Shown here: in pieces, positions 11,700-23,827 of the stretch
Layout: each line of letters opens with the position of its first letter
How positions within the stretch are numbered: the first letter of the stretch is position 1
NCBI RefSeq assembly: GCF_000165425.1
Contig: NW_001798968.1
Coordinates: 128,922-192,921 of the forward strand
Source: Paramecium tetraurelia
Lineage: Eukaryota > Ciliophora > Oligohymenophorea > Peniculida > Parameciidae
Reading direction: 5' to 3'
Length of the DNA: 64,000 nucleotides
Position numbers and translations under genes: made by a program
Notes under the pieces: generated by a model
The model's database searches: none
Seen by the model: only the letters and a program-made list of their open reading frames with translations
What the model was told of the DNA's origin: nothing

Positions 11700-13356
11700 G
11701 ATCTTTCTTAAATTATAGCACACGACTACTCTGTTTTACTTTCATTTTCATCAGTTTGCACTTCAAAAATGTCGACTTCAACAACGTCGAAGATTTTGGC
11801 TCATTCTTAAGACTTGATCGAAAGAAGTTTATTCTGCAAAAAATTATGTGCCATCCTCTTTCACCAACTATGTATTTTATCGAATTCTGCTCAAAAGAGT
11901 AAAAATACTTATTGAAGAAACAGATGACAGTATTATTATTAAATAATGAATATTTGGTTTTAACAACAAAATTTCTATCATTTTTCTTTATGTAAACATA
12001 ATTTGTGGTTTTACTTTTTTTTATAAAAAATTTTAGAAATTTTTTAGCCTCTCATAAAAAAAAGAATTCTTCATTACATATTTTCATTTGATGGAAGTGC
12101 AATGCAAGTAAAAAAAATTATATATAATTTCATTTATTTTATTTATTTTTTTTTGAAAGCTATTAATATAGTTTAAATTGGTCTTTTTCATAGCATTACT
12201 AACTATTTATTAAAATATATAAATCTATCTTTTCTCAATATTAATTTCAATACTACCTTTTATATTTAGACCCTATGAATACAAGTGAATAAACGAAAAT
12301 TTCTCCAGATTTTGAACTGGAATCTCATTGTAACTAATTTTGAAGTATTAAATAATTTTTTTCATAATCTGTAAGCCATTCTCTTGATAATTTCTTATAG
12401 GTATGATACTGGATACAAATAATAGTTACTTAATTTAAATCTATGCTCTTTGAGGATATATGAATCACCATAGACCAACATGATAACATTTATTTAAGTT
12501 ATAAGAAATTTCAAACCAAAAAATTATAAATAGCATCATTTAATAAACAAAATATATAGTCTCAAAAAAGAACTATCATAAAAAAAGCAATTGTTTCAGG
12601 AAAAATATATAGTATTCGCAAGTCAACAGAAACCTCTTGAAATTCTATGTGAAAAATCGTTCTAGGATTTATTCAGAGAGAAAACACATTTTGAATAGAT
12701 CAAACGCTCCTTCCATGGACCAAGGCGATTAATTATATAATGAGTATCAATAGAAGAATCTGAATAGAGCACCACAACAAAAAAAAAATAGAAACCAATA
12801 CTTCGTTTGCTTTTCTAATTCGAATTAATATATAGATTAATTATTCCACTTATTGAATTGCAACAATCAACAATTGAATACTAAAATATGGAGTATCTTG
12901 CAAATGATTCCCAGTAATTAGGAAGTATATTAATTGATTGAATAATCGCAGAATGATTGGAGTAAGTTGCTAGTTGTTGGTAACAAATATCGATTACAAT
13001 ATCATTTACAAATATTAAGGGAATAATTGTCATGTGATTGTGTAGAAGATGAAGATAATTACAGAATATTGAGATATAATTTCATATTTGAAATGCACAA
13101 CAATTATTCACTCTACCCAGTGTATAAGAGGAGTAATACAAGGAAGAGAGCTTTTGATTTATTGTTAGAGTTAAGCAAAGTCTAAATGCATCTCTATTAA
13201 ATACTAGATCTAATTCAAATCAATCAGCAAACCAGAACAAGTTCTCAAGAATTAAATTCGGAATTTGGCATCAAAAGAGAACATGGATTTGTATGTCTCT
13301 ATATAGAAATGGTGTGCTGTTACAAGGTCTTGGAGAATTCTAAATTTTATTATTGA
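11700..13356 (+). pseudogene. Relic of a large ubiquitin-specific protease gene
   Basis: Two blocks of good plus-strand coding lie in a stretch with no intact gene. The first, about 11750-11945, is flanked by stops and filler. The second is open from ATG 12715 to TGA 13354-13356 (213 codons). Near its end comes EFGIKREHGFV, which resembles the EHGFVGL lead-in to the catalytic Cys box of USP24/34-type deubiquitinases. The following residues do not form the expected NxGxTCYxNS box, and TGAs appear soon after. The huge N-terminal part of such proteins is missing too. I read this as a decayed, truncated host gene copy. Confidence 0.5.
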
Positions 13357-13711
13357 GGCGAATTTGATTTAAGGATTGAGATGCTTTGATTTTTTAGGAT
13401 GCAATCAATTGGTTTGCCTTATGATATTAAGATTGTTTGAGTGCTTGAAAAATCTAATTGGAATCCAAAAGTCCTTGGATTACATGTAATAAATATTATA
13501 AATATTATTAATATAATATATTAAAAAATTCAAGGCTTGAATATGGATTAAGTCAATGCCAAAGCACTATAGGATAGGGAAAAGGCAAGGATGACTCCAA
13601 ATATTCCCACTAGTATTTTGTACTATTCATCATTGAGGACTTTTCTTTAATTAATCATTTAATAAATATTAATAAAATATTGATGAATAGATATACTTAT
13701 TGTATTATATT
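13357..13711. other. Spacer with decayed sequence
   Basis: This continues the relic with scattered TGAs and an AT-rich ATATTA microsatellite-like patch near 13491-13525. No intact gene was found. Confidence 0.4.
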
Positions 13712-14212
13712 TCAAATAATTTCTACAAATGCTTTTGGATGTTAAAAGACTGTAGCTGTTGGTTTGACGACTTCAGCATTTCTTGGGAGGACTGGTTATC
13801 TTTTGGTTGAAATATGTTTTTTTTATTTATTGGGTTCTGTTTTCTTTTTATCATTCTCTTAAACTCTCTTAACAAATTCTTCTCTGCATTTTGATGGCCT
13901 CAAATGATCAGCTCTGACATGGAATCTCTTCTCTACATATCTACCTCTAACTCTTCTTTGTAATGAGACACCGATTCCTCTTGGATTGACATTGAATACT
14001 CTAGCAGTACGTCCATGATAATATTAGAAGGGGACACCCTTGTGTTATGCACCATCAACCAAAATATCAACAAAATCACCTAGGATTCATGATGGAATTG
14101 TACCTCTTCTGAAGGTTTAGAGTGTTTTGCGAATGCTAATGTTTCCATGTCCTCTGAATGGTTTAGCAAACTTGCTTCTTGTACCCTTTTTCAAACCATA
14201 ACTATGTGTCAT
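13712..14212 (-). CDS. RPL21: Large-subunit ribosomal protein eL21, 158 aa
   Basis: Two exons with a 24-nt intron at 14080-14103. Without splicing, a TGA interrupts the frame; with it, the junction reads RRGDFVDILVDG. The sequence matches eukaryotic eL21: MTHSYGLKKGTR start, KPFRGHG, YHGRTARVFNVN, and a basic tail with KRQPVLPR. Its length (158) is near the usual 160. eL21 is a structural protein of the 60S subunit. It lies directly downstream of the eS26 gene on the same strand, with 101 bp between them, and both have one small intron. Confidence 0.97.
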
Positions 14213-14313
14213 TTATTGAAGATATTAATTTTTTTTTAAATTATTTTTACTCACATACTTAGAAGGCCCTTGAGGAAATTCAAATTGATTAATGTATGTT
14301 TGTAATATATATA

Positions 14314-14716
14314 TCATTGAGCTGCGACTGGAGCTTAAACTTTGGTGGCATCCTTTTTTTAAGTTGTTTATTAAACAGGTCGTTTTCTTTCAATGACACG
14401 AATTTTTCTGTCTTCAGAAGATCTGACTCTCACAATACGAGCATGGATAGCACATGATACGCAATACTATTCTGATTAATATAAACACTACTTAGAGTTT
14501 GTCAAACAATTTTGGAATTGACTATTATTATTTGGTGTCATAAGCTGATGCTTCCAAGATATCCTTCTTTGATGATGCATCAACAATGTCTCTCACTGTA
14601 AATCTCTTGATGGCCTTATCTTTGCCAACTAATCTACAACAATTTGAGCATGTAACTGGTTTGACATGTCCTCTGTTTTTCTTGGAACGACCATTATTTC
14701 TTCTCTTTGATGGCAT
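14314..14716 (-). CDS. RPS26: Small-subunit ribosomal protein eS26, 125 aa
   Basis: Two exons with a 25-nt intron at 14467-14491. [21 protein letters not shown] and the zinc-binding cysteines (CSNCC and the later YCVSCAIH) are those of eS26, a 40S protein near the mRNA exit channel. The splice joins KLFDKLQ to YCVSCAIH, as in other eukaryotes, which supports the 25-nt intron choice. The C-terminal tail is Gln/Thr/Ala-rich. The gene is intact. Confidence 0.97.
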
Positions 14717-15763
14717 AAGAATTTTTATTTTTTAATAATTTATTTAAAATGATTTAATTTTTTTCATATTAACATCCCCAATACATATCTATTTAATTAA
14801 TTATAGTACATACTCATTCTCATCATCACCCAATCAAAGGATATCTATATATATCATATCATATTCAATGTAATTCAATTCAACACAAATTAACTTAAAT
14901 AACAATCAATACAAAGCATAACACTTTAATATTTTATTTATTAAAAATGACTGATGATCTCTAAACTATCATTATACTATTATTAAATAATTTCATAACT
15001 GTCCTTATTAATATCCTTAAAGTATTTTTAAATATAGAAATTATCCTACATTTTTGCAATAAAATTCAATTCAACATCTTCCTCGGAGCAGCTAGGCTCG
15101 GCTGGGTTGTAGGGTGCCCTAAGTCTAAAAATTTGGCAATTGATATTTTATTATTCCTAACTTATTTCATAGCTCAATCAACAAAATTAGCAAAATCATT
15201 GATATTCAAACATTAAATAAGTGTAATTGAACAAATTTAGAATGTTTGATAATTAAATGAATCTTCTTGAATTTTTACATCTAATATGAATTAACAGAAA
15301 TAAATCTATTTTTATATGCTTCGGTATTTTTCAGATTTTTAAGCAAAACAATATTAAAAGCTTTAGGCAATTTGTTAATATATTCATCCTGGATTATACT
15401 CCCTTAAATTGACATTCATTTCCAATTAAAAAAATCTATATACATTATTCGCTTTTTTAAATTAATTGAATATTTATCATCATCTAAGTAATTTCAACTG
15501 GAATTATTATTATTTTCAGTCCAATCATATATAATCAAATTCAATTCAATATATTGTTGTGTAGGTTATCAAATTAGATAAATTGATTTCTATTAATCAG
15601 TAAAGTATACTTCTAACTTCTAATTATAAAAATTAATATCGCTAATAGTGATTACTCAGAGATCTTCTAATTGTTTAATGAGTCCTGCAAGATTCGAAAA
15701 AATATCCTTGTGCAACAAGAAATAATATAATTTGAGGATGAAATATTTAAATTATAATATAAA
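14717..15763. other. AT-rich divergent spacer with one GC-rich patch
   Basis: About 1 kb between divergent genes (eS26 to the left, the 853-aa gene to the right). I found no coding frame. The only outstanding feature is the GC-rich patch at 15081-15120, listed separately. Confidence 0.5.
15081..15120. ncRNA. GC-rich island, candidate structured RNA
   Basis: By count 27 of 40 bases are G or C, inside a spacer that is otherwise mostly A and T. The patch holds short inverted repeats: GAGC/GCTC around AGCTAG, and TAGGG/CCCTA. In AT-rich ciliate genomes, GC islands outside genes often mark structured RNAs. I could not match this to tRNA, U1-U6, SRP, RNase P or telomerase RNA, and the strand is unknown. 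Confidence 0.35.
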
Positions 15764-18397
15764 ATGGCCGATACATTTTTATTGACTGAGGCTTAGATAA
15801 CTCAAAAGAAACCTGTATAACTAAGTCCTCCAAAGATAGAAACTGAAGCAGAGAAGAAAGAGAGGCATTGGTTATAGATATTGAATAAAATTCTATTCAA
15901 TCCTCCAAATGATGACTATTATCAAAAATGGCCAATCAAACCAGGTTGATTTGAAATCATTAAACTTTAATAGGAATATTTTTCTACAAAGCCTTGGCTA
16001 TGGGAAAATTGCCAACCGAATAAATAAGAGTTAACATACCTGAAAGTGTAATGTGTTTTGAATAAACATATATTTTGATGTACACAGATCCAGCAACAGG
16101 GCAATTGATGAGAAAAACCGATATTGGATATTAGGATTTCGAGAATAAAGTATAAGTCAGTTAAATTAGGTGCATCATTATCATGAAGAATATTTGAAAC
16201 GTCATGTCTAAGATGATAGATTTGATATGAGAACCAATGTATTTGTGAATTAGGATAACCCATATATAATAAGTAGAGGTCAAACAGGATAGGATTGGAA
16301 TATGTCTAAAGCTGTATATACATTTCGGTAATAAAAAGAGAGAAAAGTTTAATTAGATAACAACAAACTAGAATAGCGATTTGTAATATCAAGAGTAATG
16401 AAAGCAACTATTGTTCGACTTGTGTTCTATACAAAGAATTCAAAATCCTCCCATGCTAATTATGGTTATCGAATTATGAATGTAATGGAATTATACGATC
16501 CAAATCCAAAAAAATCAATAACAAACAAAACTACTATTAATACAGAACAATAAAACTCCTTCACTATCCAATAAATTAAGGGAGTGGGATTATATGAATA
16601 CGAGAAGGTTTGCGAATAGATAGTAACCTATTTGGAGAAGAATTACCCTGTAAGAATAAAGACGGGTGTTTTTGACTTTCTCTAAGATCCAGAGGGAAGG
16701 ATCTGGTTATTCAATTGTAAATAATTAATAATGGAAAATGCTATTTCAATGAGTGAAATTTAAGGAGTAGGTTAAGGAAAGAAGACACTCGATTAATTGA
16801 CTTGTTCAGTGTATTGTAAATTGTGTGGTATCATATTTAAGAAGGATGATGCTAGCAAAACACTTACTTATAAGTTATTATGGGAATTAGTTTAACATTT
16901 AAAAAAAAGAAATAAATAGTTAACAAATATTAAAGTATCTCATTTATCTACCAGACCTTGTAGAGTATGTGATGTTTGTTACATGCTTATTGTTGGAGAG
17001 CATGAATTAGTTGAAATTGAATAGAAATTTGCCATTGCTTAAAACATTCCATTGGGAGATGCTATCATCAGAGTTCCTATGGATAGTAAACCAAAGCATA
17101 GACCAGCTCTCTTGAATGAATAATTATATCAATGGAGGTTACTGTTTTATTTGGAGATGGTTGATTTGTAAGGTAAGAAATTGATAGATTTGAATGGTAA
17201 TTCTGTTGGAGACCTTAAGAATATAGTGCTATAATATCGTTTACATCAATCAAAATCATCATTTAAAACACATATCATTAAAGATGATAATTACTAAACT
17301 TTGAAATCAAATAAACAACAAACCTCACAATCTTAATAAAAATAACTTAGATTCAGTGGAATTGAAAGGTCTGATTCTATTGATGCTCCAGATGGATAAG
17401 GGGAAGATTAATTTGCTTAAATTAATGATGAAAATTTAAAATTGAATGTCATCAGAGTCCATTACTATTTTAGTGAAACTACAGACATAGAGAAGTTTTT
17501 GTCAGAAACAGAAATTAAAATGAGATTATGTTAAGGTTCTGAGTGGATTAATTATGTGGCAGAAGGATCTACTAAGACTATACACCACTTTAAAAACTCA
17601 TAGATGGGAGGTCAGAGACATAGAGCTTAAGTTTTGTTGTTTTTTGCTAATGGTCATTATTGCATATTGAATCTACAAGTTGGATTGGTAATTATTGTCT
17701 ATATCCTTAGTTTTGTGACGGGTAGTATAATACTGGCAAATTGAATCTGTATAAATACAATAATGTGTACTTTCCAGATGACAATTATTACAATTGTAAT
17801 CCCTTCCCACCTGAATGGATGGAGATATTTGATCCTCAATATGTGAATATGCATAATACTTTTGAAGAGTAAGTAAAAGAAATAGAGGCTTACTCTCCCA
17901 AGTGTACAAAACATGAATTGAATCAAATGATAGATTTCAACAAATATAAGGAAACTACAAAGTATAAGACAGTAAAACCTAAAATTGATGCCAAAAAAAG
18001 AGATATTCAATCAGCAGCTCCTCAATATGGTTCGAATACTCAATAGGTATTACCCAAATTGCCGTAGTCGGCCAAGAAATACTCGAATACAATGAGATAA
18101 TTCGATGAACAACAATTATTGGAGCATTACACTTTGGAGGAGTAGGACATAGGGGAGTTGTTATTCGAAGAGAAGAAATAGAACAAGAAGATTAGCAAGG
18201 AAGATAGAGAGTTCTATGAATAACACAACTTATATGATGAAGAAGCAGAGGATAGTTAAGAAGATCAGGAATTAAATTTGAGATTGAATAAGCAAATTCA
18301 AAAGTCAATGAAACAGTTGGATAATTAATCGCAACAATCTAATTCTGTGAGACCAATAAGATCAGCATAATAGTTACCACCGAAAGGACACAGATGA
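15764..18397 (+). CDS. Unknown 853-aa protein with paired cysteine motifs
   Basis: Four exons with introns at about 15953-15981 (29 nt), 16151-16170 (20 nt) and 17688-17710 (23 nt); the exon sum is 854 codons. Two cysteine clusters, YCKLCG near residue 335 and RPCRVCDVCYM near residue 380, could form a zinc site. The N-terminal half is globular with many aromatic residues. The C-terminal 200 residues are acidic and Gln/Lys-rich, with probable coiled coil. No family is recognised. High conservation of composition and no frame breaks argue for a functional gene. The start was chosen as the first ATG after a typical A-rich leader. Confidence 0.88.
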
Positions 18398-18424
18398 TAA
18401 TATATTATTATTATTAATATAAAA

Positions 18425-18889
18425 ATGGTTTATTAGTGGACAAACTTTGTCTGGGAAAACAATGCATGGTGGTTAAGAAGAATCAGACCTGTACTTTTGT
18501 TAAAATATCATCAAGTTTATTGTCTTGGGAGGATTTGCATTTACAGCATTCTATGGGGGCAGATATTATTTCTTTGGAAAGTGGGCTTATTATAAACAAA
18601 GATAATTTTCAGAGGCTGAACTTGTAGCATAAGCAGAAGTCAATAAGAGGTGTAATTATCACACTAATGCTATATAGAAATTGGGGATATGGAGTTTGGT
18701 ACAAACCAACATTGGAGAGAAGCAGAAAGAAGTTATTGCAAGACGCATTGAAAGGTAATAGAAAGAGATACATTTTGTGTAGATAAATATAGATATGCGA
18801 TGACATGGGAAGAGTTGTTTTATGAGGATCCAAGACCAGTTGAAGAAATTCTTGAAGAAGAAAACTCCTGGGAAGAATACGAGATATGA
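18425..18889 (+). CDS. Small single-TM protein, 133 aa
   Basis: Three exons with a 25-nt and a 38-nt intron; exon sum 134 codons. A Trp-rich N-terminus (WTNFVWENNAWW) precedes one hydrophobic helix (IVLGGFAFTAFYGG). A charged soluble part follows, ending in a Glu-rich tail. Size and layout resemble accessory subunits of ciliate mitochondrial complexes, but that is only a guess from shape. It starts 27 bp after the stop of the preceding gene on the same strand. Confidence 0.8.
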
Positions 18890-18931
18890 CAAGATTTATA
18901 TTCCCTATATTGTTATAGATATATAATTATT

Positions 18932-19652
18932 TCATATGAAGAGAGTCCATATGAAATTCATATCACTCATTCTTGTTTTAGAGATGTGGTGATAGCTTAA
19001 GCCAATTTCACTAACTCACTTACATAACTAGATAATTGAATATTATTGCATACGTCGAAGTCAATGATGATCTACTAACTACTGATGACTCAATCTTATT
19101 TCGCAATGCCACTATTTCATTTAATTATACTGCATCAGACAAAAGTCTTCCTTGTTTTCTCTATGATCCTTTTAATGGCAATTATAGAGTATCACTTGGT
19201 CTTTAAAATATCTTCTTTTGTGAAGATTGAGATTTCGAATTTTGAGATTGCTTTTCAATTGAATTGCTCATTAAATTCTAGCCTAAATTGTTTGAAATTC
19301 TTAAGATATTGGCTAAATATTGATTACATTTATTTCATTCCATATGCTCTATGTGGAGAGTACAGATTCTTCTGAGGAGTAAAATCATCGTTAGAATTAT
19401 AATTTAAAATTGTCAAACGAGATTAAGACAAATCTCGAATTCTTGCTTGTAAATTGTCAAAAGATGGTACTCCTTAACGATTGTCCTTTCTTTGAATAGA
19501 GATGGTTCTTACTTCACAGAATTGAAGACTGATTAATTCAAATCATTATTCAAACTCAAATTCAATCTGTCTTTCACATGAGAACGATATGATTTCAAAT
19601 CGAAATTGGCATCTAAGGGACGTCGTTAATTAGAATCATTGAATGTTCTCAT
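18932..19652 (-). CDS. Ser/Asn/Gln-rich unknown protein, 213 aa
   Basis: Four exons inferred with introns of 23, 28 and 28 nt; exon sum 214 codons. The composition is low-complexity Ser, Asn, Gln and Leu with no domain I recognise. The last intron (GTAAGTGAG donor, 28 nt) extends the end to 18932; unspliced, the frame would stop at 19008. A plus-strand open frame at 19085-19375 is an antisense shadow. Its neighbour at 19726 has the same orientation. Confidence 0.65.
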
Positions 19653-19725
19653 AGCTTATTTCAAATATTTAAATTATAAACCTATTTTTGTTTAATTCTA
19701 GGTTATTATAAAAATAATATTGTAA

Positions 19726-20565
19726 TCAGAATTTTTTCAATTGTCTGACCGAGATTGAGTTTCTGAAATCATACAACGAACTCAGTTATGGTAAGATAGA
19801 TTTTGGAGAACACTAAGTGGAATTGGGTTTAGAACGGTTTGCAATATATTAACTAATAGGTCTATTCGCTTATTTCACATAGTAGACTCTTTCCAACTTT
19901 TTTAATTCCTTAGGCGAAGAAAGGAAATGAGCAAACGATTTACGATTCTGATTTATCTTTGGTTTAAATTGATAAAATTCTTCATCCGAATCATGTTCAG
20001 CCAACACTTCGACATGATGTTGTTATAGTTTCAATTACCTTAGATTCAAACAATAACAAATACTTAATTCCCTCAGCAAGCAAATTGGCCACAGCAGAGG
20101 GCTTATGGATATGCACATTCTAATTGATGGCTTTTTTCATTTTATTCCTTTGTCGATCTCTTATCTTTTATACGATCTTGTATCTAATCATGAATAACAC
20201 ACAATGAGCATATTTCCTGAACTTTTTGTATAGTCTCCTCCTTCGATTAAAGCTAATTTGTTTAATATTAATTCAATTTACTTGCTTTCAAAGGGAAATA
20301 ACTGAAAAGTCTTTTTCATAAATGAATTGTTCTTACCACAATCAATACAATCGCAGCTGGAATCTCTTATAGCTGTTGAAAAGTATTTTTTCAATTTTCT
20401 TGATTATCGTTCGCTTAGTTATGGAATTTCCTCCACTAATGGTATTCTATGCTTTGTAAATAAGGACATTTTATCGAAGAATCTCGATGGTCTGCTGCTT
20501 TGCTGTTGGGAAATAATCTTTCGATGCTATGGTTTGATATGTGTCTACAGTAATGATTTATTCAT
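19726..20565 (-). CDS. Unknown basic protein with CDCIDC motif, 262 aa
   Basis: Three exons with introns of 26 nt (GTGTGT donor) and 25 nt; exon sum 263 codons. A Gln/Ser/Lys-rich N-terminus leads into SCDCIDCGKNN near residue 75, a possible half zinc site, then a helical region. The C-terminal half is Ser/Lys-rich. No family is recognised. A 17-nt intron at the first junction would also keep the frame, but the 26-nt choice matches the usual size. The plus-strand frame at 20327-20587 is a shadow of this gene. Confidence 0.7.
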
Positions 20566-21249
20566 TTTATTAATAAATATAAATTGATTTAACTGGAATA
20601 CATTAACAACATAAATTTCATATTAATTATCGAATTCGTCCTCTATAATCTTCAAAATACTACTATTTTCATTATGAATTTCTACACTTGAAATGCATTT
20701 AAATATGATCAAGTTGTAAATACTCGTGAATTTACAATTTATTAATTGTTATTTTTATTTAAATTAATAGAATATCTCTTTAAAGTTATTCTTAACCTGA
20801 AAATAATTAAAGAAGAATTAAACTTCAAATATTCCAGTTAAGATTGAGTGTTGAGATTATCTTTTAAATATATTTTATTATAAATATAAAAAAATTTAGA
20901 ATTACTTATATAAAATATAATTAACCTGCTAAAATAGAGTTTAGATCAGTAAGGTCATATTAAATTCAGTTATTGATAACAAATTGGATAAACATATGTT
21001 TAGTTGTATTATATTTTACATCAAATTTATCATAGCAATTGAGAATATTATATTAGTTAAATCAATTATGAAATATCATATTAAAACATCCCTTAGAATA
21101 AAGTAAGTATTAAATATATTGGTTGTTAAGATAAAGTGAAAAATTATAAATATAATATTGAGTAATTAATTTGCAAATTTTCTGATAGAATGTTCTTTTG
21201 AGATTAAAATTCTATTCATACGTGGAATAAATAAAATAAAAAATAATTA
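20566..21249. other. AT-rich divergent spacer
   Basis: This stretch separates the minus-strand gene from the thioredoxin-fold gene. Nothing coding was seen. It presumably carries both promoters, but I recognise no motif. Confidence 0.5.
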
Positions 21250-22571
21250 ATGAAGGTTAGCATATTAGTGTTCATCTTACTTTCTTGCACATTTGCAAAA
21301 TAGTTGTATGATGTAAAAAAATCATATGTCACTCCTGTGAATGAAATCAATTTTGAGAAATAAATTAACAAAATCAGACAAACAACAAAATATGTTACTA
21401 TCGTGCATTTCTATAAATACTCAGGTATGTTTGCGAATTTGATTGGTAGATGGAGAAAGTAGATCATTTGCACCAAAATATGATGAATTTACAAATGAAT
21501 ATAAAGGTATTTTCAGAATAGCCTCATGTGATTGTGACGAAGCTGAAAAGATTTGTTAGAAAGAGAGTGTCTCAAAATTCCCCACATTTAGAGTATATCC
21601 TCCATATCCAGTTCCAGCAATTGATTATGAGGGTCCTCTTGAAATAGATGGAATCTTGAAATTGGCTACAAAATATATCCACAACAATGTTATCGAAATT
21701 ACTGAAGCTAACATTAACACATTTATCAATGAAAACCCTACAGTTCCTAAAGTGCTATTATTTAGTGAAAAGAAAGGATTCCCATTAGTTTTCAAAGGAT
21801 TGAGTGTCGAATTTGAGGTATGTGCATTTGTTTAATATTCATAGAAAAAATTATCATTTGGTATAGTGAGATCATCTGAAAAGGCCTTATTGGATAGATA
21901 CAATATCAAAGCATTCCCTAAGTTGTTACTTGTAAAGACTAATGAAAAAAAACCATTCCCATATACAGGAGAATATAAATTCAAGCCAATGTTTGATTTC
22001 TTGAATGTTCACAGCGAAGTCTTCGTACCAGGAGGTGGATCTTCTTCTGATAGTGCTGCAACAAAAGAATGGATGATGCAAGTTGTTCCTTAATTACATC
22101 AAAGATCTGCAAATGATATCTGCTTAAAGGTTGATAGTGCTATTTGTGTAATCTTATTGAACAATGGAGATAAACCGTAAATTATTTAAATTAATATCCT
22201 TTAGAGACAATGGATTGGTAGATGAATTGAAGAAATTGAACTAATAATACGAGAGACATATCAATAGAGGAACAGTTTTCAAATTTATGTGGTTAGACGC
22301 AAAGACAGAATCAAAAGTAATTATATTTTGTATAATTATCTTAGTGGGGTTAAACATTAGAATTCTCAGGTGAACCAAAAATAGTGTTATTGAATCCAAC
22401 TAAAAGAAAGCGATTTGCTGTTCATGATGGTGAAATGACATTTGAAGGAATATGTATATAGATTAATTAACTATTATTTTAGAAAGAACTCTAGAGAAGT
22501 TGATCAGTGGAGATCTCAAATTCAAAAATTTAGGAGAGTCATTACCCGATTTTGTGAAAATTGATTTGTGA
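21250..22571 (+). CDS. Secreted thioredoxin-fold (PDI-like) protein without CxxC, 394 aa
   Basis: Six exons with introns of 25, 27, 28, 28 and 29 nt (first at 21425-21449, second at 21818-21844); exon sum 395 codons. A signal peptide (MKVSILVFILLSCTFA) targets the secretory pathway. A thioredoxin-like domain follows: YVTIVHFYKYS, the strand SVSKFPTFRVY with the cis-Pro, then a second similar unit, NIKAFPKLLLV. Known PDIs have WCGHCK after the first strand. Here the equivalent place reads YKYSDGESR, so no redox pair is present. Cysteines occur elsewhere (SCDCDEAEKIC). It is probably a redox-inactive chaperone-like member. No C-terminal KDEL-type signal was seen. Confidence 0.87.
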
Positions 22572-22703
22572 ATATTGTTAATTAGCTTATCATTAATATT
22601 TATTTATAATGTCATAAATATATATATACAAATAATTAACACATTTTAAGATGTATATAGTGTTTAATATACTTTAAATAATAACAACAATATTATATAT
22701 TTT

Positions 22704-23061
22704 ATGAAACTATTGATATTATTAATACTATTATCAAGTGTCTTATGTAGAGAATATAGACCAATGGCTGGAGGGAGATTTAAGCCAGACCAAAATGATG
22801 AAGGACTGGGATAGGCAATAACATATGCGAAATAGCATTTTGAAAGTTTAAATGGGTTAGATAATAATAGCATCTTGTGATGGGACTTCTGGATATGAAT
22901 GGGATACAACAACGGATGTGGAATAGTAGATTGTGAATGGAAGCAATTACTATATTTCAGCTTAGTTGAGAAATGGGGATAAAATAAAAAAAGTTTAAAT
23001 TGTAGTTTATATGCCTGCATCTCCACCAGACATAAGAATAACATCATGTTCAGTGTTATGA
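22704..23061 (+). CDS. Secreted cystatin-family protease inhibitor, 110 aa
   Basis: Two exons with a 25-nt intron; exon sum 111 codons. The signal peptide MKLLILLILLSSVLC is followed by MAGGRF (the N-terminal Gly pair of cystatins). The central QIVNGSNYY corresponds to the QxVxG hairpin that enters papain-type protease active sites. The family inhibits C1 cysteine proteases. The last 12 bp overlap the end of the convergent heat-shock-factor gene. A minus-strand frame at 22664-23047 is its shadow. Confidence 0.88.
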
Positions 23062-23822
23062 AATATGTAGATAAGATGAATCAAATAATATAGTCTGTTT
23101 TGATTTTTTTATTTTATTGATCCTGTCCAAAGACTCTAGAGACCAATTTAATGAGATCTTTTTTTGTAATACTTTTTTCTAGAATTCTGAATAGAGACTC
23201 TGCAGTGATGTTGTTGGTGAGCCAATCAAACATTGTCTCTTATTAATGATCGTTTTTTTATCTAGATTAGTAAATCTCTATATGTGTTACTTTAGTTTAC
23301 ATAATTCTTACCATAAATAGGCATTCTCTTTTTATAATTTATCACTTTGCTGAATGAGATATTTGAACAAAGACTCTAACTCTTGATTTCTCAAAGTCAA
23401 AATAGATAATTGTTGATTAATTTATTCAATGCTAGGCAGTACGATAATTTAATCATTAACTTTTCTTTTAATTTAGGGAAGCAGTTCTCTTATTTGTCTT
23501 TAATATATTTTACTTCTAATTTCTTCTGAATAATTTGTGTTTAAATGAATACTTTTCTGTCTTATGAAAATCATAAATATTCAACTTAAGTTCTTATATA
23601 TAATTGAACTACCTGACGAACAAACGAAGAGTAATTGGAATGCTTAAAGTAATTAGGCAATATGTAATTCTGAAATATATTGATATCTTTCACATCAAAT
23701 CTATCTCCATTGTCATTCCAACTAACAATATCATCATAATCTTGGTGCTTAAATTGATATCAGTCAGATACCTCTAAAATAGAATATACTTTATATAAAA
23801 ACCCAGGACCTTCTTTATTCAT
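23050..23822 (-). CDS. Heat-shock-factor family DNA-binding protein, 231 aa
   Basis: Four exons with introns of 24 nt (23748-23771), 28 nt and 25 nt; exon sum 232 codons. The HSF winged-helix domain fills residues 5 to about 105: GFLYKVYSILE, VSWNDNGDRF, and the recognition helix NYSSFVRQLNIYDFHK. The third splice yields ELLPQIKRKVND, as in other HSFs. A short leucine-rich helix (ILTLRNQELESLFKYL) follows and may oligomerise. The protein is much shorter than animal HSF1, with no obvious activation domain. Its ATG lies 5 bp from that of the divergent gene at 23828. Confidence 0.92.
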
Positions 23823-23827
23823 TAATT

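Noticed and set aside
11560-12000. A 135-codon minus-strand open frame (start near 11999)
   Set aside because: Open by chance given the low TGA frequency; the plus-strand frame here reads as part of the deubiquitinase relic and is more protein-like.
13344-13500. Reading TGA as Trp across the relic
   Set aside because: It yields a longer frame, but Trp would be implausibly frequent, and intact genes in the window use TGA as their terminator.
17673-18010. Two minus-strand open frames
   Set aside because: They lie inside the last exon of the 853-aa plus-strand gene and have shadow composition.
18950-20580. Broken plus-strand gene with signal-like starts
   Set aside because: The minus strand splices into two continuous proteins (213 and 262 aa); the plus-strand pieces never join.
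22664-23047. 127-codon minus-strand frame
   Set aside because: Fully antisense to the cystatin gene, which has a clear signal peptide and QxVxG-type motif.
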